64,000 nt of DNA from Sulfuritalea sp. (GTDB lineage: Bacteria; Pseudomonadota; Gammaproteobacteria; Burkholderiales; Rhodocyclaceae), in contig JAUXUK010000060.1 of the NCBI GenBank assembly GCA_030680805.1, positions 1-64,000 of the forward strand. The letters run 5' to 3'. The translations under genes and the position numbers were made by a program. Numbering within the stretch: position 1 is the first letter of the stretch; the number at the start of each line of letters is the position of its first letter. Positions 26,884-35,675 of the stretch are shown in pieces. The notes beneath the pieces are model-generated. The model worked only from the letters and a program-made list of their open reading frames with translations, was not told the origin of the DNA and did not search any database.

Positions 26884-28023
26884 ATGAGCAGTTTGCCGCT
26901 CGTTGAGTGGACCGAGGACGGCGCGGCGCGGTCTGCCCGCTGGCATTCCGAAGGCGGGGCGCCGGCGCCGAAACGCGTGGTCGTTGCCGATGATCGCATC
27001 ACGGCCGACGCTGCCTATCGATTGGCGTGCGAAGGCACTGCCTTGCTGTGGCGGGGCGATTTCAACAATGCGCGCCAGTTGCTGCAGGCCATGGCGCGGC
27101 GCGTCGATCGCAAGCCGCGCAAAGCGGCGGCATCGACAACGGCTCCGGCCGAGGCTTTCCATTTCTACCGTCAGGCGCAATCGCTGCGTGCACGCACCCT
27201 GGGCATGCTGTTGCTGCCCTTCGATGGCGACTACCGGCTGCCGCTGCGACGGGCGCCCGACGTGCGTCAGGCCTGCGTCGAAGCCTATGGCGATGGTGCC
27301 GCGCCATTCGTCGCGTCGTTGAGGGAATTGCTGGGCCTGATCGGTGCGCACGAATGGCGCAAGAAGGGTGTCGAGGTGCCGGCACTGGGCCAGCGTATCC
27401 ATCCGCATTACGGCGTCTTTGCTCCGGTGCGCGGCGAGTATGTCGGCCTGGTGGCCGCGGCGCCGCTGCCGTCCGGATGCACGCTGGCTTTCGACATTGG
27501 CACCGGCACCGGCGTCCTCGCCGCGGTGCTTGCGCGGCGGGGCATCGCGCGCATCGTTGCCACCGACCAGGATCCCCGGGCGCTGGCGTGCGCTCGCGAG
27601 AATATCGAACGCCTCGGGCTGGCGGCGCAGGTGGACGTGGTGGCGGCCGATCTGTTCCCGCCGGGCCGCGCGTCGCTGGTGGTGTGCAACCCGCCATGGG
27701 TTCCGGCCCGCGCCGGTTCTCCGCTCGAGCGCGCCGTCTACGACCCCGACTGCCGCATGCTGATGGGATTCATCAAGGGCCTTGCGGCGCATCTGGAGCC
27801 GGGCGGCGAAGGCTGGCTGGTGCTCTCCGACATTGCCGAGCATCTGGGTTTGCGCTCGCGCGCCGAACTGCTGGCTGCCTTCGATGAGGCAGGCCTCGAC
27901 GTGGCGGGGCGGATCGACGCCAAGCCCGGCCATCCGCGTACCGCAGACACCACCGATCCGCTGCATGCCGCACGTGCCGCGGAACTGACTTCGCTTTGGT
28001 GCCTGACGGTGAGGAACGGGTAG
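26884..28023 (+). CDS. Class I SAM-dependent methyltransferase
   Basis: 379 residues from MSSLPLVEWTEDGAARS; the longer ORF start is rejected. DIGTGTGVLAAVLARRG is the SAM-binding motif, TDQDPRALACARENIERLG is motif II, and CNPPWVPA is the NPPW catalytic motif seen in N-methyltransferases of the HemK/PrmC and RsmC type. The N-terminal about 170 residues are not recognisable. Substrate unknown. Confidence 0.8.
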   Translation: MSSLPLVEWTEDGAARSARWHSEGGAPAPKRVVVADDRITADAAYRLACEGTALLWRGDFNNARQLLQAMARRVDRKPRKAAASTTAPAEAFHFYRQAQSLRARTLGMLLLPFDGDYRLPLRRAPDVRQACVEAYGDGAAPFVASLRELLGLIGAHEWRKKGVEVPALGQRIHPHYGVFAPVRGEYVGLVAAAPLPSGCTLAFDIGTGTGVLAAVLARRGIARIVATDQDPRALACARENIERLGLAAQVDVVAADLFPPGRASLVVCNPPWVPARAGSPLERAVYDPDCRMLMGFIKGLAAHLEPGGEGWLVLSDIAEHLGLRSRAELLAAFDEAGLDVAGRIDAKPGHPRTADTTDPLHAARAAELTSLWCLTVRNG

Positions 28024-28043
28024 AATCGATCAGACCTAAAGCA

Positions 28044-31000
28044 ATGCAAGAGATGATGCCGCTCGAGGACAGCAAGCAACTCTTTCCGCGCAAGTTCTGG
28101 CCGACGCTGGTCATGTTCCTTGTGCTGGTCATTGTTTTTGGCGTCTACGTCGACTCCGAAAAGCAGATTGATCGTGCCAACGATCAGCGGCATTTTTCCC
28201 TGTTGCTCGCCCAGCAACTGCGGCAGTCGTCGGATGATCTGACCCGCATGGCCCGCACCTATGTGGTCACCGGTGACCCGCGCCACAAGAAGTACTACCA
28301 GGACATACTGGATATTCGCAACGGTAAAGCGCCGCGGCCGGAAGGCTATCTTTATGCTTACTGGGATCTGGTGCTGGCGGCAGGAAGGGCCCCGCAGACG
28401 AGTAGTGGGCCGGCGATAGCCTTGCTCGAGCTGATGCGTCAGGCGGGATTTACTGAAGTCGAATTGCAGAAGCTGGCCGAGGCCAAGTCGAATTCCGACG
28501 GGCTGACGGTCATCGAGTTCGAGGCCATGAAACTGGCCGAGGGCTCGGGTCCCGCTGCCGCGGTAGCCCGTACCAGAGCGCTCATGATGATGCACGACGC
28601 CAGCTACCATCAAGCCAAGGCGGCCATCATGAAGCCGATCAACGAGGCCTATCGGATGATGGACACGCGCACCGCCGATCAGGTGCTGGCGGCTGAGCGC
28701 ACCGCCGTTCTGTTCCGCTTCGTGTTCATTTTTTTCTTTCTCGGCGCTGCGTTCATGCTCTGGCGGGCGCGTGCCGCCCTGCACGCGACGCTGGGAGGAT
28801 CGGCAGACGAGATTCACGCGCACATCTTCGGAATCGGCCGGGGTAATTTTTCTTCGTCCATCATGGTCCCTGCCGGAATGGAGGAAAGCGTGCTCGCTGG
28901 TTTGTCTGCCATGCAGGACAGGCTGAAGGCGGACCAGACGGCGCGCGAAGTGGCCAATACCGAATTGCGCCTGTCGCAGGAGAGGTTTTTGACGGCCTTC
29001 AGTTCCTGCCCGGTCGCGGCATCGATAGCCGCAGCGGACGACGGGCGTTTCATGGAGGCCAACGACAATTACGAACGGGATTTCGGCTGGCCCAGAAGCG
29101 AGCTGATCGGCAGGACCTCGGTGGAGGTCGGCATCTGGCCGGATCAGGCGACGCGCGCACCGTGGGCCGAGGCGATTCGCCGCGAAGGCCGGCTGGTCAA
29201 CTACGAGACGGTCTGGATGCACAAGAATGGCGAGCGGCGCAATGTCAGCCTGTCGGCCGAGACTACCGAGCTCAACGGCAAGACCTGCATCCTGGCCTAT
29301 GCCACCGATATCACGGCGCGCAAGCGGGCCGAGCAGGCACTGGTGTCCAGCGAAACGCGGTTGCGCGCCGTGCTGGATGGCGTGCAGAGCGGTGTGGTGA
29401 CGATTACCGAGAACGGCATCGTCGAATCCTTCAACCAATCCGCCGAACGGATGTTCGGTTACGGCGCGGACGAGGTCGTCGGCAGGAATGTCGCCATGCT
29501 GATGCCGGCGCCTTACAGTGCGGCGCACGACGGGTATCTCGAGAACTACCGCCGCAGCGGCATCCGCAAGGTCATCGGCTTCAGTCGCGATGTTATCGCC
29601 CGACGCAAGGACGGCTCAACATTTCCGATCGAGCTGGGCGTCACCGAGACGTTCCTGAACGGGACGAGGTTCTTCATCGGCAGCGTCAGCGACATCAGTT
29701 TTCGCAGGAAGGCCGAGGCCGAGCTGCGCATCGCGGCGACGGCCTTTGAATCCCAGGAGGGCATGGTCGTCACCGATCCCGCCGGCGTGATCCTGCGGGT
29801 CAACAAGGCGTTCACGGAAATATCGGGCTACACCGCCGAAGAGGTCATCGGTCAGACGCCGCGCCTGCTGAAGTCCGGCCGCCACGACGCCGCGTTCTAT
29901 GCCGCGATGTGGGAGAGCCTCGCCAGCACGGGAGCATGGCAGGGAGAAGTCTGGGACCGGCGCAAGAACGGCGAGATATATCCAAAGTGGCTGACCATCT
30001 CCGCGGTAAAGGGCGATGACGGGGTCGTAACCCACTATGTCGGCACGCATCAGGACATCACCGAGCGCAAGAATGCGGAGGAAAGAATCAAGGAACTGGC
30101 CTTCTTCGATTCCCTTACTCGCCTGCCCAACCGCACGCTTCTGATGGATCGCCTGAAGCAGGCCATGACCGCCGGTAACCGCAACGGGACGTTCGGTGCC
30201 GTGCTGTTCATCGACCTCGATCATTTCAAGACGCTGAACGATACCCTGGGCCATGACAAGGGCGACCTGCTGCTGCAGCAGGTGGCGCAGCGTCTCGCGG
30301 CCAGCGTGCGCGAGGGTGACACCGTGGCGCGGCTGGGCGGCGACGAGTTCGTGGTGGTGCTGGGCAGCCTGAACAAGACCGCCGGGGAGGCCGCCAACGA
30401 GACCGAAGCCGTGGGAGAAAAGATTCTCGCTGTCCTCAATCAGACCTATCTGCTCGGGGATATTGATTACCGCAGCACGGCGAGCATCGGCGCCACCCTG
30501 TTTCGCGGGCATGAGACCTCCATTGAGGATTTGCTGAAACAGGCCGACCTCGCCATGTACAAGTCCAAGGCAACCGGGCGCAATGGCCTGCATTTTTTCG
30601 ATCCGGCGATGCAGACGGTGGTGGTCGAGCGAGTCGCACTGGAAATGGGTTTGCGCACGGCCATCGAGGGCAATCAGCTCCTGCTCCATTACCAGGCCCA
30701 GGTGGGCGCAGCGGGACGCGTCACGGGGGCCGAAGCCCTGGTGCGCTGGCGGCATCCCGAGCGCGGCATGGTGTCTCCCGCCGAGTTCATCCCCCTGGCC
30801 GAAGAAACCGGGCTGATCCTGCCTTTGGGCCAATGGGTGCTGGAAACCGCCTGCGCCCAGCTTGCGCAGTGGGCAATCCGGCCGGAAATGGCCCATCTCA
30901 CGCTGGCCGTGAATGTGAGTGCGCAGGAGTTCCGCGACCCCGACTTTGTCTTGAAGGTGGTGGCGATCCTCAATCAGACCGGCGCCAACCCGAATCGGCT

Positions 31001-31394
31001 CAAGCTGGAACTGACCGAAAGCCTGCTGGTGGACAATGTGGAGGACGTCATCGAAACGATGTTTGCGCTGAAGGCCCGGGGCGTGGGCTTTTCGCTGGAC
31101 GATTTCGGCACCGGCTATTCCTCGCTGTCCTATCTGAAGCGCCTGCCGCTGGACCAGTTGAAGATCGACCAGTCGTTTGTGCGCGACATCCTCATCGACC
31201 CGAACGACGCCGCGATTGCCCGGACCATCGTGGCGCTGGCCGAAAGCCTCGGACTGGGCGTGATCGCCGAGGGCGTCGAGACTGAAACGCAGCGCGCCTT
31301 CCTCGCCAGTGCGGGCTGCCAGGCTTACCAGGGCTATTTCTTCAGCAGACCGCTGCCGGTCGAGGGCTTCGAGGAGTTTGCGCGCCGGGTTTGA
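28044..31394 (+). CDS. Membrane PAS-PAS-PAS-GGDEF-EAL cyclic di-GMP signalling protein
   Basis: About 1116 residues from ATG 28044; the TTG at 27996 would overlap the methyltransferase. TM1 at about 18-36 and TM2 at about 221-244 flank a helical periplasmic sensor. Three PAS domains follow from about 311, 435 and 561. The GGDEF motif (RLGGDEFVVV, about 764) and EAL motif (GAEALVRWRHPERG, about 896) are both intact, as are NVSAQEF, ELTES, DDFGTGYSS and EGVE. Both diguanylate cyclase and phosphodiesterase activity are possible. Confidence 0.92.
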   Translation: MQEMMPLEDSKQLFPRKFWPTLVMFLVLVIVFGVYVDSEKQIDRANDQRHFSLLLAQQLRQSSDDLTRMARTYVVTGDPRHKKYYQDILDIRNGKAPRPEGYLYAYWDLVLAAGRAPQTSSGPAIALLELMRQAGFTEVELQKLAEAKSNSDGLTVIEFEAMKLAEGSGPAAAVARTRALMMMHDASYHQAKAAIMKPINEAYRMMDTRTADQVLAAERTAVLFRFVFIFFFLGAAFMLWRARAALHATLGGSADEIHAHIFGIGRGNFSSSIMVPAGMEESVLAGLSAMQDRLKADQTAREVANTELRLSQERFLTAFSSCPVAASIAAADDGRFMEANDNYERDFGWPRSELIGRTSVEVGIWPDQATRAPWAEAIRREGRLVNYETVWMHKNGERRNVSLSAETTELNGKTCILAYATDITARKRAEQALVSSETRLRAVLDGVQSGVVTITENGIVESFNQSAERMFGYGADEVVGRNVAMLMPAPYSAAHDGYLENYRRSGIRKVIGFSRDVIARRKDGSTFPIELGVTETFLNGTRFFIGSVSDISFRRKAEAELRIAATAFESQEGMVVTDPAGVILRVNKAFTEISGYTAEEVIGQTPRLLKSGRHDAAFYAAMWESLASTGAWQGEVWDRRKNGEIYPKWLTISAVKGDDGVVTHYVGTHQDITERKNAEERIKELAFFDSLTRLPNRTLLMDRLKQAMTAGNRNGTFGAVLFIDLDHFKTLNDTLGHDKGDLLLQQVAQRLAASVREGDTVARLGGDEFVVVLGSLNKTAGEAANETEAVGEKILAVLNQTYLLGDIDYRSTASIGATLFRGHETSIEDLLKQADLAMYKSKATGRNGLHFFDPAMQTVVVERVALEMGLRTAIEGNQLLLHYQAQVGAAGRVTGAEALVRWRHPERGMVSPAEFIPLAEETGLILPLGQWVLETACAQLAQWAIRPEMAHLTLAVNVSAQEFRDPDFVLKVVAILNQTGANPNRLKLELTESLLVDNVEDVIETMFALKARGVGFSLDDFGTGYSSLSYLKRLPLDQLKIDQSFVRDILIDPNDAAIARTIVALAESLGLGVIAEGVETETQRAFLASAGCQAYQGYFFSRPLPVEGFEEFARRV

Positions 31395-31498
31395 GATGCC
31401 CCGGGCACACTGCCGGGTGGTCGGCGGTTCACTGATGTCCTAAGGTTTCTCCGCAAAGTGCCGTAACAGTAGTACTGACTACGCAGGAGCGCCGGAAC

Positions 31499-31645
31499 AT
31501 GAAATTCAAGGTGAATTACAAGGGAATCCAGAAGTACATCGGCCAGTTGGAATTGGCCAATGCTTATCTGGCGAAGCACTGGGGCTCGGTTTCGAGGGCC
31601 TATGAACTTGGAGTCAAGCTGGAGCTTGTGCAGCAAGGCAGATAA
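31499..31645 (+). CDS. Small unrecognised protein (48 aa)
   Basis: Too short for the ORF track. It reads MKFKVNYKGIQKYIGQLELA... and ends LELVQQGR, with CAGGAG nine bases before the ATG. The composition is basic and helix-prone, without membrane segment or cysteine. It lies between the GGDEF-EAL gene and a strong terminator, so it may be transcribed alone or by read-through. Function unknown. Confidence 0.5.
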   Translation: MKFKVNYKGIQKYIGQLELANAYLAKHWGSVSRAYELGVKLELVQQGR

Positions 31646-31686
31646 AGGAGCCCCCGGTCTTGCGCGCAGAAGCATTCCCCGAGCCC

Positions 31687-31724
31687 CCAAAAACAAACCC
31701 CGCCATGGCGGGGTTTGTTTTTGG
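31687..31724. terminator. Perfect 38-bp palindrome, bidirectional terminator
   Basis: Two exactly complementary 19-base arms meet at CCATGG with no spacer. The GC core ACCCCGCC/GGCGGGGT is flanked by AAAAACAA and TTGTTTTT, giving a T-run on either strand. It separates the plus-strand small ORF from the minus-strand dctP end. Confidence 0.93.
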
Positions 31725-31754
31725 CGCCGGCCATTGCTGACCGGATCAATCGCC

Positions 31755-32873
31755 TTACTTCTTCTTCGCCGGCGCTGCCTTGGCCTTGGCAAAACGACCG
31801 GTCTGCATGAAGTTGTCGAAGCCGGCTTCGGTGAAGCGGAACCACAGGTGCTGCTCGTCGCGAAATGCGGCGTAGTCCGAATAGACCTTCTTCCACGCCG
31901 GATTCTTGTTCGACAGATCGTCGTAAAGCGCCATGGCGGCCTCGTAGGCGGCCACCATGATGCTCTTGTCGAACTGATGCAGCTTGGCGCCGGCGGCGAC
32001 CAGACGCTTGAGCGCCGCCGGGTTCTTGGCGTCATATTTGGCCTGCATCACCACGTGGGCATGGGAGGCGGCAGACGCGAGAACAGCCTTGTAATCCGCC
32101 GGCAGCGCGTCATAGGCTTTCTGGTTCACGTAGAGCGAGAGCTGCGGACCGCCTTCCCACCAGCCGGGGTAGTAGTAGTGCTTGGCGACCTTGACGAAGC
32201 CCAGCTTCTCGTCGTCGTAGGGGCCGACCCACTCGGTGGCGTCGATGGTGCCTTTTTCCAGGGCCTGGTAGATTTCGCCGCCGGGGATGTTCTGCGGCAC
32301 ACCGCCGATGGCCGACAGCACCTTGCCGCCGAAGCCGCCGATGCGCATCTTGAGGCCCTTGATATCGGCCAGCGACTTGATTTCCTTGCGGTACCAGCCG
32401 CCCATCTGGGCGCCGGTGTTGCCCATCGGGAAATTCACGATGTTGTAGTTGGCATAGAACTCGCGCAGCAATTTCATGCCGTTGCCTTCGTACATCCAGG
32501 CGGTCATCTGGCGGCTGTTGAGGCCGAAGGGAATCGCGCAGTCGATGGCGAAGGTGTCATCCTTGCCGAAGAAGTAATACGGGGCGGTGTGGGCGCACTC
32601 GACGGTGCCCTGCTGCACGCCATCCACCACGCCGAAAGCCGGCATCAGTTCGCCGCCGGCATGGACGGAAATGACGAACTTGCCGCCGGTCGCGTCCGAG
32701 ACCGCCTTCGAAAAGGTTTCGGCCGCGCCGTAAATGGTGTCGAGCGCCTTGGGGAAGCTCGATGCCAGGCGCCAGCGAATGGCGGGGGCGGCTTGCGCGT
32801 GAACCGCCGGTGCGGCACCGGCAGCCAGGATGCCGGCAATACCGGCATTTTGCAGAAACTTGCGACGTTCCAT
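31755..32873 (-). CDS. dctP: TRAP transporter solute-binding protein (DctP family, Tat-exported)
   Basis: 372 residues from MERRKFLQNAGIAGIL; GAGGAGA precedes it. ERRKFLQ is a twin-arginine signal motif and AHAQA-like sequence marks the cleavage region. The mature protein resembles the TakP/SmoM subgroup (ADIKGLKMRIGGFGGKVLSA; DATEWVGPYDDEKLGF), whose known ligands include alpha-keto acids. Ligand here is inference. It is the third gene of dctQMP and ends at the palindromic terminator. Confidence 0.9.
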   Translation of the reverse strand: MERRKFLQNAGIAGILAAGAAPAVHAQAAPAIRWRLASSFPKALDTIYGAAETFSKAVSDATGGKFVISVHAGGELMPAFGVVDGVQQGTVECAHTAPYYFFGKDDTFAIDCAIPFGLNSRQMTAWMYEGNGMKLLREFYANYNIVNFPMGNTGAQMGGWYRKEIKSLADIKGLKMRIGGFGGKVLSAIGGVPQNIPGGEIYQALEKGTIDATEWVGPYDDEKLGFVKVAKHYYYPGWWEGGPQLSLYVNQKAYDALPADYKAVLASAASHAHVVMQAKYDAKNPAALKRLVAAGAKLHQFDKSIMVAAYEAAMALYDDLSNKNPAWKKVYSDYAAFRDEQHLWFRFTEAGFDNFMQTGRFAKAKAAPAKKK

Positions 32874-32955
32874 GTATGGATCTCCTCGTTGTTGTTTAAA
32901 CATGACGACTGGGCCGGATTGGTCCGTCGCCAGATGCTACACCACAAAACCTTTC

Positions 32956-34743
32956 CTATTTTCCCTTCCTGAGCGACTGCTCCAGGGCCTTGGCGGGATC
33001 GTCCTCGGCCTCTTCCGCTTCCGCCTTTTTCTCTTCCTCGCCCTCGGCATTTTCACCCTCTTCGGCCGCGGCTTCGAGATCGACGGGCGGGGCTTCGAGC
33101 TGGGGATCCGATGCGCTGGCCACCGGCGGCTTGTCCAGGCTATCCAGCACCAGGTTGGGATAGATCACCACGGCAGCGACCATGATTACCTGCAGCACGA
33201 TGAAGGCGATCGCGCCGCTGTAGATCTGGTTGGTGGTCACGGCCGGGATGCGCTCGCCGGTAATGCGGTCGTTGTAGTCGCTCTTGGCAGCGACGCTGCG
33301 CAGGTAGAACAGCGCAAAGCCGAAAGGCGGCGTCAGGAAGGAGGTCTGCAGGTTCATCGCGATGATGACGCCGAACCAGATCAGCGCATCGCTGCCGGCC
33401 GGCAGCAGCGCGGGCAGCAGCTTTTCGGCCACCGGCACCAGCAGCGGCACGACGATGAAGGCGATCTCGAAGAAGTCGATGAACATGCCGAGAATGAAAA
33501 CCAGCAGGTTCACCACAATGAGGAAGCCCATGGCGCCGCCCGGCATCTTGCTGAACAGGTGCTCGATGAAGATGTGGCCGTCGGCGGCGTTGAAGGTGAA
33601 GGAAAACACCGTCGAGCCGATCAGGATGAAGAGTACGAAGATCGCCAGCTTGGTGGTGTTTTCCAGCGCTTCCTTGAGCAGCCGCATTTCCAGCTTGCGC
33701 CGCGCCAGCGCCATGATGAAGGCGCCCAGCGCGCCCATGGCGCCGCCCTCGGTAGGGGTGGCGAGGCCGAGGAAGATGGTGCCGAGCACGAGGAAGATCA
33801 GCACCAGCGGCGGGATCAGGACGAAGGTTACGCGCTCGGAGAGCTTCGACAGCAGGCCGAGCTTGAGCACATGGTTGACGATGGCCAGCGCCAGGGCGAC
33901 AAAGGACGCGATGGTCATTGACAGGATCAGCACCTCGTCGCCCGGCGCTGCATTTTCACGGCCGGTCCAGCCCCGGATCAGGCCGTCATGGACCTGGCTC
34001 CAGGCGAAGCCCGCCGCCGCGGCAATCACCAGCAGCACGAGCAGCGATCGGTGGCCGGAAGAGCCGTTGGCTTCCTTGTAGATGCGCGCTTCGGGCGGCA
34101 ATGCCGGCACCCAGGCCGGCTTGACGATGGCGACCAGGATCACGAACCCCGCATAACAGCCAACCAGCATCAGGCCCGGGACCAGCGCGCCGGCATACAT
34201 GTCGCCGACGCTGCGGCCGAGTTGGTCGGCCATCACGATCAGCACCAGCGAGGGCGGAATCGCCTGCGCCAGGGTGCCCGAGGCGGTAATGACGCCGGTG
34301 GCGATGGTGCGGTTGTAGCCGTTGCGCAGCATGATGGGCAGGGAGATCAGGCCCATCGAGATCACCGCGGCGGCGACCACGCCGGTGGTCGCCGCCAGCA
34401 GCGCACCGACGAAGATGACGGCCAGCGCCAGGCCGCCGCGCACCGGGCCGAACACCTGGCCGATGGTTTCCAGCAGATCCTCGGCCATGCCGCTCTTTTC
34501 GAGGATGATGCCCATGAAGGTGAAGAAGGGAATCGCCAACAGCGTGTCGTTCTGCATGATGCCGAATACGCGCAGCGGCAGTGCCTGGAACAGGGAAGCC
34601 GGGAACAGCCCGGCTTCCATGCCGAGAAAGCCGAAGAACAAGCCCGTCGCGGCAAGCGCGAAAGCCACCGGGAAGCCGGTGAGGAGGAACAAAAGCAGGC
34701 CGCCGAACATCAGCGGCACGAAATTCTGGGCGATGAATACCAT
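32956..34743 (-). CDS. dctM: TRAP transporter large permease DctM with acidic C-terminal tail
   Basis: 595 residues. Typical DctM is about 430, so this is the long subtype with an extra hydrophilic and membrane insertion near residues 220-270. Many hydrophobic helices are present; SGTLAQAIPPSLVLIVMADQ and the ATPTEGGAMGALGA segment are conserved. The last about 55 residues are highly acidic (EEGENAEGEEEKKAEAEEAE) and lie beyond the last helix. The start overlaps the dctQ stop (ATGA). Confidence 0.92.
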   Translation of the reverse strand: MVFIAQNFVPLMFGGLLLFLLTGFPVAFALAATGLFFGFLGMEAGLFPASLFQALPLRVFGIMQNDTLLAIPFFTFMGIILEKSGMAEDLLETIGQVFGPVRGGLALAVIFVGALLAATTGVVAAAVISMGLISLPIMLRNGYNRTIATGVITASGTLAQAIPPSLVLIVMADQLGRSVGDMYAGALVPGLMLVGCYAGFVILVAIVKPAWVPALPPEARIYKEANGSSGHRSLLVLLVIAAAAGFAWSQVHDGLIRGWTGRENAAPGDEVLILSMTIASFVALALAIVNHVLKLGLLSKLSERVTFVLIPPLVLIFLVLGTIFLGLATPTEGGAMGALGAFIMALARRKLEMRLLKEALENTTKLAIFVLFILIGSTVFSFTFNAADGHIFIEHLFSKMPGGAMGFLIVVNLLVFILGMFIDFFEIAFIVVPLLVPVAEKLLPALLPAGSDALIWFGVIIAMNLQTSFLTPPFGFALFYLRSVAAKSDYNDRITGERIPAVTTNQIYSGAIAFIVLQVIMVAAVVIYPNLVLDSLDKPPVASASDPQLEAPPVDLEAAAEEGENAEGEEEKKAEAEEAEDDPAKALEQSLRKGK

Positions 34744-35342
34744 CAGCGGACTTCCTCTCGAACGTGGGCGGCGTGTTCCTCGATCTCGTGACCGATTTCG
34801 TCCTTGGCCGCGGTTTCGATGTGGCTGATGACATCCGGACCGGCGCCGCTGAGAAAGGCGGCGCGCTTGATCAATTCGGACAGGCCCTGCAGCGCCAGCA
34901 GGGTAAAGCCGAGGGGAATCAGGCCGTACATCGGCCAGCGGATCAGGCCGCCGGCGTTCTGCGACATTTCACCGCTTTTCCATGCGTTCGCGAAGGTCGG
35001 CCAGGAGAGCGTGACGAGTATGTAGCACAGCGGAAACAGGAAGACGACGATGCCGACCACGTCGATGAGGTTGCGCGTCTTCGCCGAAAGATGGTTGGAG
35101 ATGAAGTCGATGCGGACATGGGCGTTCTTGAGGAGGGCGAAGCCGGAACCGAGCATGAAGACCGAGGCGAACAGATACCACTGGATTTCCAGTAGGGCGT
35201 TCGAGCTCATGTCGAAGGCCTTGCGCACGATGGCATTGCCGGCCGAAATCAGCACGGCGGCGAGGATCAGCCACATCAGGCCGCGACCGAGACGGTCGTT
35301 CAGGCCATCGATCAGGTGCGACACTTTCAGCATGGCGTTCAT
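34743..35342 (-). CDS. dctQ: TRAP transporter small permease DctQ
   Basis: 199 residues from MNAMLKVSHLIDGLNDRLG, with GGAGG upstream; the ORF track adds 13 residues. Four hydrophobic segments are visible, including LMWLILAAVLISAGNAIVRK and IQWYLFASVFMLGSGFALL, and the conserved NAHVRIDFI. It pairs with DctM in the membrane. First gene of the operon, preceded by a leader of about 220 nt. Confidence 0.9.
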   Translation of the reverse strand: MNAMLKVSHLIDGLNDRLGRGLMWLILAAVLISAGNAIVRKAFDMSSNALLEIQWYLFASVFMLGSGFALLKNAHVRIDFISNHLSAKTRNLIDVVGIVVFLFPLCYILVTLSWPTFANAWKSGEMSQNAGGLIRWPMYGLIPLGFTLLALQGLSELIKRAAFLSGAGPDVISHIETAAKDEIGHEIEEHAAHVREEVR

Positions 35343-35503
35343 GCGCGAACCTCCGGGGTTGCCAAATGACCGCGCCGACAACGCAAGGAGGCATTGCCGT
35401 GGGGTGCGCGGACATGGCTGCGGAGCATATTAACCCGGGCCTTGAACATTTGTTGATTCAAGCGCTTCTCCTCGTTTGCCGCTTTCGGCATCTGTGTGCC
35501 GGA

Positions 35504-35524
35504 TAAACCCTCGACGAGGGTTTA
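35504..35524. promoter_or_regulatory. 21-bp perfect inverted repeat in the dctQ leader
   Basis: TAAACCCTCG, central A, CGAGGGTTTA. It lies about 45 nt inside the predicted dctQMP transcript and about 160 nt before dctQ. It could be a protein-binding dyad or an RNA hairpin (seven-bp stem after loop relaxation). It is unlike the TGGT/ACCA operators. Confidence 0.5.
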
Positions 35525-35549
35525 CGCAGGAATCCTGAGTCGTGGATCA

Positions 35550-35562
35550 TTGGTAAGACCAA
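35550..35562. promoter_or_regulatory. GntR operator 1 (dctQMP side)
   Basis: TTGGTAAGACCAA, a perfect TTGGT-N3-ACCAA dyad of the form known for FadR-type GntR proteins such as PdhR and LldR. It covers about +4 to +16 of the predicted minus-strand transcript, so binding would block elongation or initiation. Confidence 0.75.
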
Positions 35563-35572
35563 AAGATGAGAA

Positions 35573-35601
35573 ATAATACGGGCCGATATAAGCGCTGTCA
35601 A
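35573..35601 (-). promoter_or_regulatory. Predicted dctQMP promoter
   Basis: On the minus strand: perfect TTGACA (35601-35596), a 17-bp spacer and TATTAT (35578-35573). The start is expected near 35566, directly before operator 1. Confidence 0.7.
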
Positions 35602-35639
35602 TAGGTGTTTCAGATTTTTGCTGCCTGACCGCATGGCTA

Positions 35640-35669
35640 TTGATATTGTGGTCAGACCAATGTTATATT
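35640..35669 (+). promoter_or_regulatory. Predicted gntR promoter with operator 2 in the spacer
   Basis: TTGATA, an 18-bp spacer and TATATT with an extended-10 TG (TGTTATATT). Operator 2, TGGTCAGACCA at 35649-35659, fills the spacer, the classic arrangement for autorepression. The predicted start (about 35676) coincides with the gntR ATG. Confidence 0.7.
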
Positions 35670-35675
35670 TAACAA

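Noticed and set aside
27738-29528. 596-codon antisense ORF over the methyltransferase and PAS region
   Set aside because: Opposite two genes with intact catalytic motifs; composition typical of frame shadows.
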